DNA of 64,000 nt, taken from NCBI GenBank assembly GCA_038503065.1, contig JBCAMK010000001.1, positions 372,001 to 436,000 of the forward strand, written 5' to 3'. Numbering within the stretch: the stretch's first letter is position 1; each line of letters starts with the position of its first letter. Below the pieces are notes generated by a model. It was given only the letters and a program-made list of their open reading frames with translations. It was not told the DNA's origin and searched no databases. The translations under genes and the position numbers were made by a program. Positions 39,338-54,040 of this stretch are shown one piece after another. This DNA is from Paragyromitra xinjiangensis (taxonomy: Eukaryota > Ascomycota > Pezizomycetes > Pezizales > Discinaceae).

Positions 39338-40439
39338 CGTCAAATGTATGTATTATAAGGACAGTATTAGGTGTTGAAATATGAATAATACAGGCGCTAC
39401 ACGCACAAATCGGATAGATACGAAGTCGTTAAAAGGTTATTAGATAATGCTGATTCGGAATCGTGAAATTAGGTCGTGGCAGAAGCAAATAGGTATGGAG
39501 TGATAAGTGATAGTGATTATTTGTAACACGGTCCAGCCGGAAGCAAGCCGAGGGCCGAAAAGAAGTTGACGAAATAAAAGGTGCTCCTGGCTTTAACGTC
39601 TCCTCAGCAAGTCTAGGCTTCGCGTCCAACAGATGTCCTCCAGCAGAATACCGAAGGAAAGATAGCGGTCGGCTGAGGTGGTGTCGAGCTGACCAAAGGA
39701 AACGAAAATTTAAAGATTATGTATTTCGTTACGGTCGTAGAGATGAAGTCAAACGCCAGGTTGTAGACGATGGATGATGACCGCTGGGGGTTAGACACGC
39801 GGTAAGTTAGAGCTCGTTGATACAGGTCAGCGGAGGCTCTGAAACGGGGGGGATCCTATGTTGATGATGAGAAGAAGAGGATCGATGTTGGGCGAAGCCT
39901 AGGTCCGCGGCGTGATTCGGAGTTTGGCCTGAATTAGCAGGGATGCGCTGTACCAGTAAATCCAGTCGTGTCGTCCTATCTTAATGTTTTTTCCGCCCAG
40001 CAACAGTAACTCAAGACCATCCACGATCGACGCCAACACCACAAACAGGGAGGATAGGGGCAGCCGGGCAGTCAATAAGTAACAGGATACGAGGGTGAGG
40101 TTGACAGTCAGCCGCGAGATTTGTGGTGTGAAGTCTGTGCGCCCTATGCTCTAAAATATGGCAAGCGAGGGATATCGACTGTGGTTGGTAAGTCGCAGGG
40201 CTGAGGTTACGGGGTGTGGTGTGGGTGCCGGACGGCGGGCGGCGCGGAGAATTCGATTGGGTTCGAATTGCTTGCGATGCCGCCGTTGCTGGCTTAAGAG
40301 TTGGGGCAAGAAGGTACTTGCGAGGGTGGGTGATGGGAGGGCTGGAGGGGAGAGGAAGAGAAAGGAAGGGGGGGGTCAGGCAATAGCAACAAGAGAGCAA
40401 CACGAAAGAGAACGGAGGGACGATCACCCTTTAGCGTTC

Positions 40440-40510
40440 TTTCAGTCACTCAGCCACTCAGTCACTTACTACTCGCTCACTCACTCGCTCGCTCGCTCGC
40501 TCACTCTTTC
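40440..40510. repeat. CTCA/CTCG tetranucleotide microsatellite
   Basis: Runs of CACT-CAGT units followed by several consecutive CTCG and CTCA units, in the upstream region of the G-alpha gene. Confidence 0.7.
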
Positions 40511-41014
40511 TACCCAGCTTGCTATGAGCACTAGCGAGGGATAAGAGGAGGGTATGACGGCGGCTGTCGTGAGTGAGGGTTGTTCTGCAAAGAGACCACG
40601 GAACAAGGTACTCAATGCGAGGGAAGGGGAACGTTGTCGCCAGGTGACGAGGTTGAGGTTGATGTTGAGGTTGAGGTGAGGTGAGGTTTGCGAAGAAGGA
40701 AGAAGAGGCTCTCGGCAAGGTCCTGGGGTTGCAGGTAAAGTTCAAGTTGCAAGAAGTGGCTCTATTGGTACCTGTTCTACTATGGCGTTCTTGCTTGATT
40801 TGACCAAAACCCACTAAAGCAAACTGTGGGGCACCAGTCGCTGCCCAACAGACAAACAAAGACACGGGGCGGGACAGTGGGCGATATTCAGGAACGCGGA
40901 GCTGTCGGGATGGGAATGGATGAGAATAGGAACGGAGAGCAAAGCCCAGTGAGACTAGCTGATAACTACATGTATACCAGGAAACAAACCTCAGCATTTA
41001 CCGGAAGGCATACA

Positions 41015-41032
41015 TACATGTAATTACATGTA
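41015..41032. repeat. Perfect 18-bp palindrome
   Basis: TACATGTAATTACATGTA reads the same on both strands and consists of two overlapping-type copies of the TACATGTA octamer joined by AT. It could bind a dimeric factor; no known factor is implied. Confidence 0.7.
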
Positions 41033-44000
41033 TTCACAAGTGCTGAGAACTGCTGCTCACTCGCGTACCCACACCTTCTCAGCCTCTCCTCTCCTCTACA
41101 ATCCAAACAAGCACTGGGTTGACTCAAGGCCAAAACACAGTCGTGACCCTGGAGTTCCAGCGCTACCACGTACTCGTACACTGTGCCTAACTGACTAACT
41201 ATAAGTAATTCCAGTCTGTTTGCCCATCTCGTCAGTCTGGCCGCGCAAGGACCAGCCGGCTGCTCGCCAGCCCCCTCGGTGTTGCGTGTGGCAGCCTAAC
41301 AAGGCAAGATCTGCGCACACGCCTACCTATTCGCTTGCCCAACACATAAAATTGACAGCCTCTTCGCGCCGCATTCCGTCAATCCCTTCTGTTTTCGATC
41401 TCGCTCCATGAATGTATCTTCTATTATTGCATGGAGGCGTTCCTCTTTCTAAGCCTGCGCGATCTCACGAAGAGGAGAGTCCCAAGACTATCTCGCGGCA
41501 TCGTGAATACCGAGGAGGTTTCTGGGCAATCCATCATAATAAATGCAGTTATATCTCCCGAGCTTCGGCTTCACCGCGCCTCGACTGCGAAGCATAATCC
41601 CGATATTCCGGCTGTGCAAACAGTATTTATGCTAGGCACCTAGCCTAAGTTCGATTGAAGATTTGACGATGGTCATCTTAACCTTGCATACATGTATATT
41701 GATCAGATGGTGGGAATCCTCGTTTAGAACTTGCCAGGAGAGTCAAAGCTTGAACAGGTGACGCAGTACCGTATCTGGCCGCTTTCGAGCTTCCCCAGGC
41801 GCAGCATCTCTTCGCCAGCACTGCCGAGGCTCGAGTATCTTGCCAAGCATCTTCCCACGCGAGAGGCGAGCGGTAACCTCCGCGGACTAATCTATTATAC
41901 CATGTGCTTGGTGCCCTGGTATCGTGATTCTCGATTCCCGAGAAATCTCCTGTGGCCTGTCGCAATTCGGAGTATAGAAGTTGATTTCCCAACTATCCTT
42001 TATTCCCTTGACGGAGAGTCATGTCACGGCCCCGTAGAGGCCCCTGCCGCTCTCAGAGGCCGAAAAAAATACCCTAGAGAAACTCAGAGAAACTCCTGAA
42101 TATCAAAATACCTGTGACAAAATCTCAACTAAAAAAACCTCCTGTTTGCAAAAAGCTTTGTAACAGATATTTTTAACCGCGACAAGCTAAGAACAAGGTA
42201 CATTGTGGATCTAATCGAAAAAGGCACTCGGAAAAAAACCACAACATCAAATACAATTATAGTATTCTTATATCTTCCTTGCAAAGGTTGTAAGTAGTTC
42301 AAATCTAGACAGCCAGATGAAAACAATTAGAATACAATACTTTCGATCGCATACGATACTCAGTCCTCCCATACATTCCGGTGAAGGGACTAACACGGAA
42401 TCTACACAGCAAATACATTCCACAGCCCCATATTCTATTTGTAGTACACTAGGTATTTCTATCGGTCCAAGGTTTCTCATTTGAGGAGTTTCAGGGGATA
42501 AATACAAAACACCGAGTTGAGAGGGCCCTCACCAATGTTCTAAAAGAATTGCTTGCTGCACAACGCCGAATTTCTGAAAGTACACGAGATCCGAGTTCTC
42601 TTTGGTGGAAGTATGATTTGTCTGCGGGGCTCTGTAGAGAAGGTACAATTAGACTGAGAGCTCCCTTATCGCGGAGGAAACAGTATCACAACCTTCATCC
42701 ATGTAGCAGCTATCATCAGTACAGTAGATTTATCTAACAGTGGCTACCAATCACATCCGCATATGTTCACTAAATAAGTGCAATTAACCCCTCCCGCTGC
42801 GTTCTCCATACATTCATTACAGCGTGATCTATAACTTCAGCAAAGGTGAATACGTGGAGATGCACCTTGTCACGCTGTATGAACCCTTACCCCTTGTCCA
42901 TAACCGACGAAAGCAAGATACATATATGCTAGATGATTTAAGGTTGCACAAATGCGACGTTATCGAAAACTGGGATGCAGGTAAATGTTTACGCACCTGC
43001 CGATGACGGGCGGAAAAATCACGATATGTGACAATTACGCGCTCAGCGGCAGATTCCGGTTTTGACAGCGCTAGGCATGGACGCGTTCACCCTGCCCATT
43101 GCGTCATTGTTTTCGTGTACGGTACGTATCTATTCTCGGATTTTCACTTCAACTGTGATCTTGAATATCACGATAGTTCTAGAATAAACCCCCACTCGAT
43201 CCGTCGTTTAAATACCTCCATGGTTGGTCTGAGAACTTTTATTTTTTTACTTTTACAGATTTCCTGCGGTCTTTACAGCAGGTTTTTCGCATTTAGCTCT
43301 CACCGCCGGCCTATGTTTCATCTCTACGAAGCCTGAGGTAAGTTCCCCCAGCAAGTTCGAGGTTTATTTGTCTTTTTACATACTCATTACTACGCGATGA
43401 AAAGGTTTCTTACATTTTCCTCTCAGTTGAGAGAATTTTCTATCTCGAGAACAAACCCTAACGACCTAAACAAGACTGGCAAGGAATTTCCATCCGTATC
43501 TTGCGCTTTTGCAAATCACAATTTTAAACTAAAATGCATACTGACCATGTGAGCTGCAAGCTCATGATAAATATTTTCAAGGATACATGTACACATTTCG
43601 CACCTTCGCATGAGAGCTTTTCAGCATAAGAATTGGTATTTCGCCAGCCTAAACAGTACTGACGCAAAGGTCGCAGGATATTTCTCAGAACGCCTATCGA
43701 CATTTACTATCGAATTTCAGGAGGCTGATTACGCGACTCGGTTCTCCAGACGATCTTTCTTATGGGCCCTGCACCTTGTACGAGGAGTTAAATTTCGTTC
43801 GAAACGCAATCCTTGTCTAGAGTGACGAAGTTGAAAGCGCCACGCCCACAACACTTCAGACCTCGCCCAGATGTCCGCTTTAGAGGATGAAATTCCCAAG
43901 CGTTGAGATATTTTCTCCGCTTCCCTAACTTTAATGCTATTATTTTTTGGCTCCGCGATCTCAAGGACCCAGAAATAGATGCTTTTTGGTTTGCATGCTA

Positions 44001-45221
44001 GGCTTTATCGCAAGGTACAAGTGTTTTGGATCAGGATTGAGGAACAAGAACAAGAATACCGGTAGTTATGTGTCAGGGATATAAAAAAGCCATGGATAAA
44101 GAAAGAAAGAAAATCGAACCTGTAGCGTTCTACAATCAATTCGAGCTCACATTGATATGTGGCGGAGCGCTGTACCGGATGAAGCATGGAACTTGGCGGG
44201 GTGCCAAGGTGTGTGTCCACAGCGTTCTGTGAAGTTCGCAGGCCCGTATATTTTCCTCCCAGGAGGGTGCTAAAAAAAGCATTACAAAGACATATCGGAG
44301 ATCTTCCAGGCACGAAATTGAACATGTATCACTGTCTCAGGCCAGGATTTTACGAATGATGGTTGTGGCTGACGCTGTTTGCCGTCAGGCTTGTACAAAA
44401 GCGGAATCTAGGCCCTTGTCCTTTTGCTTGTGTGGTGCAAGTTCCCTCATCAACGCTTGGAAACCGGTAATTTCATCCGGCCAATGACGTACCATACCAC
44501 GCACGAGATACCTGCCAGGTTCACGGGGAAAGGTGGATCTTTGAGGAAATGGAGAGGGAAAGACACAGTGATGATTGATCCTCAGGGACCGGCAGGAAAA
44601 ACAGAGTGAAAATCAAAATAAAAGGGTTTGCGCCACAGAAAGTACGCAGGTGAAAGGGACACGGGTGCTCGTGATACTAAGATCTGGAGGTGAGTGGGTG
44701 TGCCTGGTCGATGCTGGTTGGAGAAGCAGCCCGACACCAGCCCCGCTCTCACCCCGCGCCTGTTCCTGCACGGTGATTTCATCGCCAGGACTGAGAAAGT
44801 CACCAAGGCGAGAAGAAGCTGCCCTCTAGCAGAGGGCCCAGGCGAACGCGATACCCTGCAAGAAATACACTTTCGTAGTGTCCTCGCTGTCTCCGATTTC
44901 TTTTGTCTGGAAGGCAAATATTTCGTTCCACAGGGCCTGGAAACCTTGGTTTTGTTCTTTTTGGCTGCATCCTGCGACATAGGTTATTCTACCCCAGCGC
45001 GCGGAGTAGATTATTCAGTACTCCTGCTGCTATCCGACGAAAACGCGGCTACTATTTAGTTTGACGCCTCGCCGCATCTCCCCTCGGTGCCTTCAGTTCC
45101 GGGGAATCCATTGCCATCATCTCCGTCTACCGCTACTATCTCTACCCTCCCAGAACCTCGTCCCTCATCTTTGTCGACACTTCTCCTCGAATTTCATCCT
45201 CATTGATTGACTTCTTTCAAA

Positions 45222-46735
<1,514 letters not shown>

Positions 46736-47447
46736 GCGAAATGATTTTGTTGTTTTTGGCAGGAATTAATATCGTTCGGTACAGTAATTATATTGTACCT
46801 TTCTTGAATTTACTCTTTATACCTTCTTGGCGCATACAAATGCTTCTTTGTTATTGTATTTCAATTATTTCATTATTTTTTGTCTGTTGGTATGTTGGGG
46901 TCCGGCGTTCCAGGGGAATGTCGGATGGATAGGGTGAAGGAGGCGGCATAAAACCCGGATGGAAACATGCATGAACGAAATTACGAAGTATTTCACGTCT
47001 GGACGGGAAATTTTATGGGGGTTTAAAAGGGTATACGCGCTCTGGAGTAGAGGAACAGGGTAATACACATTATAGCGCTCAAATAAAGGAACGGCAAGTC
47101 TTGAAAGCTGCCAGCTATTCTCGTGCATTATTATTAGTTGCTGTATGTACTATTGATGGCAGATAACACCTTTGAGGATATAGGTGCAGACCTGGGGTAG
47201 ATGTGCTATGTATGTAGTACCTAAGATGTGCTTGTACCCTGCCTTGACTCGTGGCTTGTGGCTCGTGGCCCGTGCGCCAGAACCCTTAATCTTTGGAAGT
47301 CAATCTCACCGCCATGACGCAAAATACCCTGTATTGCACAGCTTCTGTCCCTCAATCTTCAGCTGACCCTTCAGAACCCTCCTATCCAGCTACCAAATTT
47401 CCTTCATAATACCAGCTCCTAGAAATTCGACGAACTTCCTCTTGGCT
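46736..47447. other. Intergenic region between HOG1 and AVL9
   Basis: About 710 bases with the HOG1 3' region and the AVL9 promoter. No gene or repeat seen. Confidence 0.6.
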
Positions 47448-50400
47448 ATGAGTAAAACGACTCTGTATACCCCAGTTGTGTCGATAATCGGGTTTCATCA
47501 TGCGAGGTTCATTCCCAACCCCTTTCCCCCGGCTGGTTCCACCAAATAAAACTGGTAGTGGAGTTAATACTAACGAGACTCGCTTAGGGGACCCGAGGTG
47601 GAGCATTGGATCGGAGTCGATAACGAAAACGATATATCTGAATGGCCGCTGCTTCCGTTTCTCGCGCTTGCTGATGGGGCTCACTTGGCGGAGGAGGAGG
47701 ACTTCTCGTACTTCACCCTGAAGCACGAGGCAACATCAGGGCCAGCAACTCTCTTCGGGATATCGTGTACAAGGCAGCTAGATTCCAGTGAGCTCGTAGA
47801 TCGGCCTGCGGATGTCACGCGTTCTACTGTTCAAAAAGCTGTGGTTGTAATTGCCAGCAACCCGACGTTCTTTTTTGGGCACTTGAAGCAACAGCTCTCG
47901 GCCGTAACTACAGCTTGGTTTGCTCAGAGGTATGGCAACTCTTTAATAATTTTATAGATACAACTATATGGGGGAAGGTATTTTTGCTCACGTGCTGTTA
48001 TTGGTTATAGGAATTTCGAGGATTTGGATATTATACGGGCAAGCAGCTCTTTTGCCCGTGGTGCTGTTTCGGGGGTCACATGCTGAACTTCATAAAATAG
48101 AGATTTCAAGAAAGCTTGAGGGCATTGCGAGATGACGAGTACGATCGAGATCAGTACATTGGTAAGCTGTCTAAAAGCTATTCTCTTTTGGGAACACCTG
48201 GAAGAATTGACATGTTAGGTTTATCCCTTCGGGAATTGGTTTATGAGTTCCGACACCAAACATTGGTGTTGTTCAAGTGTGCTCTTTTACAGCCTAAGGT
48301 TGTACCTCTAAATTTCTTACTGGTAATAATTATGATCATGGCTGATGTTAATAGATGCTTTTCTTTGGCTCGCGATGTGAAAGGCTTTGCATGACGCAAT
48401 TCTCACTACTTTCGCTTGTCCCGGGCCTTTTACGGAACTTGGAAGACTGCAGTGACCCGGATCTCAACAATTACGAGTCGAAGTTGATAAAACCAACTTC
48501 TGTCAAAACCAGTGATAGGCGATCCTGTGAGTTTTGTTTTGAGCATAGCTTTTATTGATTGAAATGAATGGTTCTGACGAATTTGGTAAAGTATTGAAAT
48601 TTATGGGGCTTCCCCTTCAACTTTTTGGCAAAGTATTACGATTATCATCTTGGTTAAACCAATTTCATTTGCTGATAGATGCGGTTGAAGGGAAGCTTGT
48701 TCGGCCCATATACACCTCTGCAACAACTTGATATTCTTGCAGATTTTGGCACAAAGTCGTATATTGTTGGCTCCACCAACTCCTTATTACTCCAACAGAG
48801 AGATCGATATTCAGACATCCTTGTGAATGTAAGATAATTTGTCCAATCTTTCGAAGGTTATGGCTGACTGTGGGGTAAAGCTTGATGAAAACACCATCGA
48901 AATAACTTCTTCCTCACTACGCGCTGCATCAGTGCTCTCCGCCGCTGATAGAAGATGGATAGATGCTTTGGTTCTTTCGGTTACCGAGTCTTGGGATGAA
49001 GCAGATCCATCTCGGCCGAAAACCATGGGTTTCGTTGGTAGCGAGGATTATATCCGCCTTCAATTCGAGGAATATGTTCTATCAATGGTATCGGCCGTAA
49101 AGTATCATCTCTTTTTGGAGAAACATCACGGATCGGATTTGAATTTGTTTTTGCCTGATATCGGTAAGCACTTACACTTAGAATCCACTTACATTAGAAT
49201 CACTTCAAGAAGTCATTTACTGATTGTCTTGCAGAAGGTGATCCGGCATATGACTTCCAGATGGATTGGGTGGATAATTGGAAGATGACAGAAAACTTTC
49301 GCATATTTCAGAAATTCACAGGTAGGTATTTGCGACTCGTCATGGGAGGCATATAACTAATTTTTAAGATTCCGAACTCTTTGATCTTGTGCCACCAAAG
49401 CATGTAATGGCTGGCGGCCTCACCATGGAGGATGTTCAACGGCGTATTGTACAGTATGTGTACCCTTCCGATGAATGGTAGGTGATAATTTCTTAACTAT
49501 GCGCTAGGCAAATGAAGGAATTAGGGGTAGACGAGAAGGTCAATCGTGGCCGAGAAGTCGTAGCAGCAACCTTGGCCTCGGGCCGAAATAATGTATCCAC
49601 GGTGTTTAGCAACTTGTCAAAGAACGTGGAGAAGTTTAGGGAACAGCGAAGGTCTCAGGATCTAGCAAACCTCCAAGCACAGAATCAAGCACAAAGCCAA
49701 GCACAAAATGAAACACAGAACGCTGAAGTTCTAACAAGCCCTGCCACAGAAAAACCACCTACTGCAGCGCCTGTTGTAGCCGCTGTGACACCTGTATTGG
49801 CTGAAGCATCAACTCGTGCAGGAGCATATTTCTCATCATGGGCGTCCTGGGCTGGAGAGAAAAGGAAGAAAGTGTTCACTCAGACTCCCGTTGCAAGCCC
49901 TCCGTCGGAGCCAGCAACAGGTGAAAAGTCTTTGCCTAACCTGCCGGCTGATGATCCCCCTCCGAAGAAGTCGTTCGAAGAGTCAATTTTTGACGCCAGA
50001 ATGAGGGCTGCACACGGCCGCTCGAGTTCATCATCGTCGATTTTTTCGTCCCAGAGGACGAATAGTATGACGAACAACACCGGTTTTGCAACTGAGAGGA
50101 AGAGTTTGGATGGTGGGAAAAGTGTTGGTCTTGGAATCGTTAATATTGAACCACAGAGCTCGCTCCCCGCGCCGGCTACTGAGTCGCCGGTGGGGTCCCC
50201 TGAACTAGAGAAGGTTGAGCCAGCCCTGCCAGCCCTGCCAGCTGAGGCGAAGGAAGCGGAAATTCCTCCTCCAGCGCCTGTGAAAGACGAGCCGATACAG
50301 CCGCCTTCACCAGTGACTGAGGATATACTTCCAGCACCACCGAAGGTTGAAATGAGTCAACCACTTGTGCCGGCTGTTGACAAAGTCATGAAGGCTCCAA

Positions 50401-52637
50401 AGTTGGAATCTGAAGCTGCTTCACCAACATTGTCGTCCCTTTCATTCGTGCGGAGGAAGATGACGCTACCGAAAGCGGAGAAAGTTGAGTTCACTCAGCC
50501 ATCTACGCCAACGGAGGAGAACGATGCAGAGCCCCTGAGCCATGGATCGGAAAGGGCTGGATCGCCTCCGCCACTATCATCTATGGAGAGGAAGTTGACC
50601 CTTCCGAAGGTGGAGAAGGCTGAACCCACTCAATCACCTGCAGTGGTAGAGGAGAAGACCGTGGAATCGTTAGAACCTGAGCAACAAAGAGCTGCATCGC
50701 CTCCGCCGTCTCTGTCATTCATGAGAAGGAAGATGACGCTTTCGGGAGTGGAGAAGATTGAACCTATCCAAGTGTCCGAACCAACTGAAGAGAATGCCGT
50801 CGAGTCTCCGAAATCCGAACAAAGAGTTGCATCACCCCAGCTATCTCTGCCGTTCATGAGAGGGAATATGACACTTTCGAGGGCGGAGGAGTCTGAACCT
50901 ATCCAAATGTCTGAACCGACTGAAGAGAATGCCGTCGAGTCTCCGAAATCCGAGCAAAGAGTCGTGTCACCCCCGCCGTCTCTGTCATTCATGAGAAGGA
51001 AGATGACACTTTCGGGAGCGGAGGAGATTGAACCTATCCAAGTGTCCGAGCCAACGGAGAAGATCGTAGAATTATTGGAACCTGAGCAGCAAAGAGTTGC
51101 ATCGCCTCCGCCGTCACTACCATCGATGAGAAGGAAGATGACGCTTTCGGGAGTGGAGAAGCCCGAGCCCACTCAAGTGTCCGAGCCAACTGAGGAGAAG
51201 GTCGCTGAGTCTCCGAAATCCGAAAGAGTTGTGTCACCTCCGCCATCTCTGCCGTTCATGAGAAGGAAGATGACGCTTTCGAGGGCGGAGAAGATCGAGT
51301 CTACTGAATTATCTGAGCAGGTGGAAAAATCTGTTGAGTCTCCGAAGCCCGAACCAGAGAGAACTATGTCACCTCCGCCATCTCTGCCATTCATGAGGAG
51401 GAAGATGACGCTTTCGAGGGCGGAGAAGATCGAGTCTACTGAGTTATCTGAGCAAGTGGAAGGGTCTGTTGAGTCTCCGAAGCCCGAACCAGAGAGAACT
51501 ATGTCACCTCCGCCATCTCTGCCATTCATGAGGAGGAAGATGACGCTTTCGAGGGCGGAGAAGATCGAGTCTACTGAGTTATCTGAGCAAGTAGAAGGGT
51601 CTGTTGAGTCTCCGAAGCCCGAACCAGAGAGAACTATGTCACCTCCGCCATCTCTGCCATTCATGAGGAGGAAGATGACGCTTCCAAAGGTGGAGAAGGT
51701 TGAAACTGCTCAGCAATATACGCCAGTTGAGGAGAAGGCCGTAGGGTCCCCAAAATCCGAACTAGAAAGGGCTACATCACCTCCGCTATCTCTACCATTT
51801 ATGAGGAGGAGGAAGATGACTCTCCCGAAGCCGGAGAAGACTGAATCTACCCCAGTGCCTGAACCAACGGAGGAGAAGGCCGAGTCTCCGAAGTCGGAAC
51901 AAAGAGCTGCGTCACCTTCGTCATCTCTATCATTTATGAGAAGGAAGATGACACTTTCGAGGGCAGAAAGGGTTGAGCCCGCTCAACTATCCGAACAGGT
52001 GGAGTCTCCAAAGCCTAAAGTAGAAAGAATTGCATCACCTCCACCATCCATCCCGGTGGTAGACAGTACAGAGAGGCCTTTGAGGCCAGGAAGACTCGTC
52101 CAATCTCGCTCTTTTGGGCCGACTGCCGGAGAAACTGATGTTTCGCCGGTCTCAGACAGAACTGAGCGCGCTCGGCGCTCTATTCCAACTTTCGACAAGG
52201 CGGCAGTGAAACCTCTCAAGTCGGAAAGGACCCCAGAACCTGTTAAAATTCCCGAATATAACAGAGCCGCTCCTCTGGAGGTGAAGTCTACCAGAGAAAA
52301 AGGAGTGTCTAGACATTCTCGCGCTGAATCTGCAGTCATATCCGGTGGGGAATATGCTCCGAAGCCCTTGAAACGCGCAGAAACCCAGTCCGCGGCCATG
52401 ATTAGTAGCAAGACCTCTGGAGAATCTTTGAAGGCAGCAAGACATGCGAGGAGCGAATCCAACTCTTCTGCTGTTAACACTGAGAAACTAGCCCCCAGAT
52501 CGGAGCGTGTCAAGAGTTCTATTGCGGAACGCGCGAAAAGATTTAGCCAAACGCAGGATGAACCATCGGATAGTGGTAATGCTAGCCCTGCTAGAGCCGC
52601 ATTTGCTGCTAGAAGGGCCATGTTCGAGAAGAAGTAA
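47448..52637 (+). CDS. AVL9: Avl9 late-secretory protein with a long repeat-built C-terminal tail
   Basis: DENN-related Avl9 protein, acting in late exocytic transport from the Golgi. Twelve exons: 47448-47506, 47588-47929, 48011-48038, 48101-48161, 48219-48298, 48355-48526, 48592-48632, 48691-48828, 48881-49163, 49235-49321, 49369-49453 and 49508-52637; 1501 residues. The first 458 residues are the conserved domain: VVSIIGFHHARGPEVEHWIG, LPFLALADGAH, EDFSYFTLKH, FGISCTRQLDSSEL, TRSTVQKAVVVI, MLFFGSRCERLCM, FGPYTPLQQLDIL and IVGSTNSLLLQQRDRYSDIL. Intron 3 is a GC-AG intron (48039-48100). The last exon encodes about 1040 residues of disordered Pro/Glu/Lys-rich tail with about 12 copies of a unit centred on FMRRKMTL. 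The tail is much longer than I expect for this family. Start chosen because exon 1 gives the conserved beta-strand before the GPEVEHW motif. Confidence 0.94.
50430..51990. repeat. Tandem coding repeats in AVL9 tail, about 12 copies, three nearly identical 135-bp units
   Basis: Units of about 40-50 codons carry the core FMRRKMTL, followed by an E/K-rich segment and an SPP or SPPPSL spacer. The three units starting near 51237, 51372 and 51507 are almost identical in DNA, each 135 bp (45 codons). Earlier and later units are diverged. This is a coding minisatellite, likely variable in copy number. Confidence 0.85.
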
Positions 52638-53191
52638 TGATTCTTTGCTTTGTATACATGTATTTCATGAATCATGATTGTGGTTATGAAATCTGCATTG
52701 GAGTTTTTTCTGTATCTTTTTGGAGGGATTTTTTCTCTAAAACCCCGAATTTGTTTCGAAGGTTATAGTATCGTTTATGCACTATCATCATTACCCGTCA
52801 TCCGGTGTTTCCTTTTTTCTTTTTCTCATCTCAGATAGCAATGTTTTGGGAGCATATAAAAGTCCTCAGCTTTTGTATGCTGAACTGTTTTATTATCACT
52901 ATTTTTGGGTTGTTGTTAGCCAGTCACAATAGTAATGGAAACTTTTTGGTAATCGTAGAGCTAATTTTCCCTAGGGCAACGTTTCCCTGAGGACAGCGAC
53001 GAAGACATAAGGACCTTGTTGATTTAGTTTAATTGCCGTTCAAGGATAGCAGCTTCCACCATCCCATTTCTCCTTGCTGCCTACCGAAAACACATAATAT
53101 TATCTATTATCTATCACTTTGACAAAGTGCGGTATCCTCCAACATTACATAAGACCATCTCCAATACTTCTATAATCCCCCTTCACGACTT
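52638..53191. other. Intergenic region between convergent genes
   Basis: About 550 bases between the AVL9 stop and the nucleotidase stop, holding two 3' regions. A TACATGTA palindrome lies at 52655, 18 bases after the AVL9 stop codon. No gene seen. Confidence 0.6.
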
Positions 53192-54040
53192 TCACTCATG
53201 TCTCTTCGTACCCTCTTTAAATAGCTCTGGGAAGCATTCTCTCAATTCTTCCAAGCTCCTAATGTGATGCAACGCTACTGGCACAGCGGGTTCCGGATCA
53301 CCAGGCTCTAGTTTCTGGACTGTTTTTTTCCAGCCAAATCGAATTGCTGCCTCGCAGTTGATAGCGGAGTCATCGACAAAATAACATTTTGAAGGATCGG
53401 TAATAGATGCTTCTCGCATTGCTGAAGGGTGTTAGCTGGCCGGTTTGCGGGAGAGAAGGGGGGAGTACCTTTCTGGTACACCTCTACTTTCGGTTTGCAA
53501 ACGAGGGTTTCTTGCCCATAATCACAGTACGTGATGCCTTCACGCCAAATAATTAGCACCTATATAGAGCTACGTCTCTGTTCTCCAGCCCTATGGTATA
53601 CCATAATTCCATCAGTGCTGAAGGATAAACATACCATCAAAAAGATCGTCAATCCCCAACAGCTTAACCACCCTCTTCCCATGCGTCACATATGCATTTG
53701 TGAAAAGCCACAATCGAACCTTGCTTCTATCGATATCTTCAATCAACCTCCGCAGCTCCGGTTCGGAGTGCAAGACATTTTCAAGCGGCAAAGCGTCGTC
53801 AACTCGTGCGTTGTAATCGAGCGGGTCGATCTTATGATGGCGAACAAGTCCTTCTAGAGCAAGACCGTAACTCTTGTAGTATGTTTCGTGGAGGGACCTG
53901 GCATCGGCTTGGTCAAGTTCGAGTTGCTCGCGGAAGTATTTGTTGATTAGTGTTTTCATCATATCGTGGACCTTCTTGCTCCGTGAATACAGACAGTTGT
54001 CAATGTCGAAGAAAAATACGGGTAGTTCTTCTTGCTCCAT
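53192..54040 (-). CDS. SDT1: HAD-family pyrimidine 5'-nucleotidase (Sdt1/Phm8-like)
   Basis: Haloacid-dehalogenase-type phosphatase acting on pyrimidine nucleoside monophosphates, such as UMP. Three exons: 53635-54040, 53469-53537 and 53192-53421; 234 residues. Motif I is FFFDIDNCLYS (catalytic Asp pair). The helical cap includes SLHETYYKSYGLALEGL; motif II is WLFTNAY; motif III lysine falls in LVCKPKVEVYQKAM; motif IV is CYFVDDSAINCEAA. This set matches the Sdt1/Phm8 family better than other HAD proteins. Yeast has two paralogues (SDT1, PHM8) and I cannot say which is closer. The start at MEQEELPV was preferred, although the frame continues upstream, because upstream codons are not family-like and no further ATG occurs there. 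Confidence 0.9.

Larger units (their letters stand above)
39338..45221. other. Large intergenic region between divergent G-alpha and HOG1 genes
   Basis: 5.9 kb without a supported gene, the longest gap in the window. It holds the promoter regions of both signalling genes. Seen: a C/T-rich repeat with CTCG/CTCA units at about 40440-40510, a GAGGTT-rich stretch at 40645-40690, an 18-bp perfect palindrome at 41015-41032, and five TACATGTA copies (40967, 41015, 41025, 41689, 43584). Open frames up to about 180 codons exist on both strands (for example 40458-40997 and 41731-42099) but overlap each other and have no recognisable motif. An unannotated lineage-specific gene or long non-coding transcript cannot be excluded. 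Confidence 0.5.

Noticed and set aside
40458..41200. Open frames of up to 180 codons upstream of the G-alpha gene
   Set aside because: Frames on both strands overlap in repeat-rich promoter DNA; part of the longest one is encoded by the CTCG/CTCA microsatellite.
51173..51664. Long minus-strand open frames through the AVL9 repeats
   Set aside because: They are reverse-strand shadows of the tandem repeats, with the same 45-codon period.
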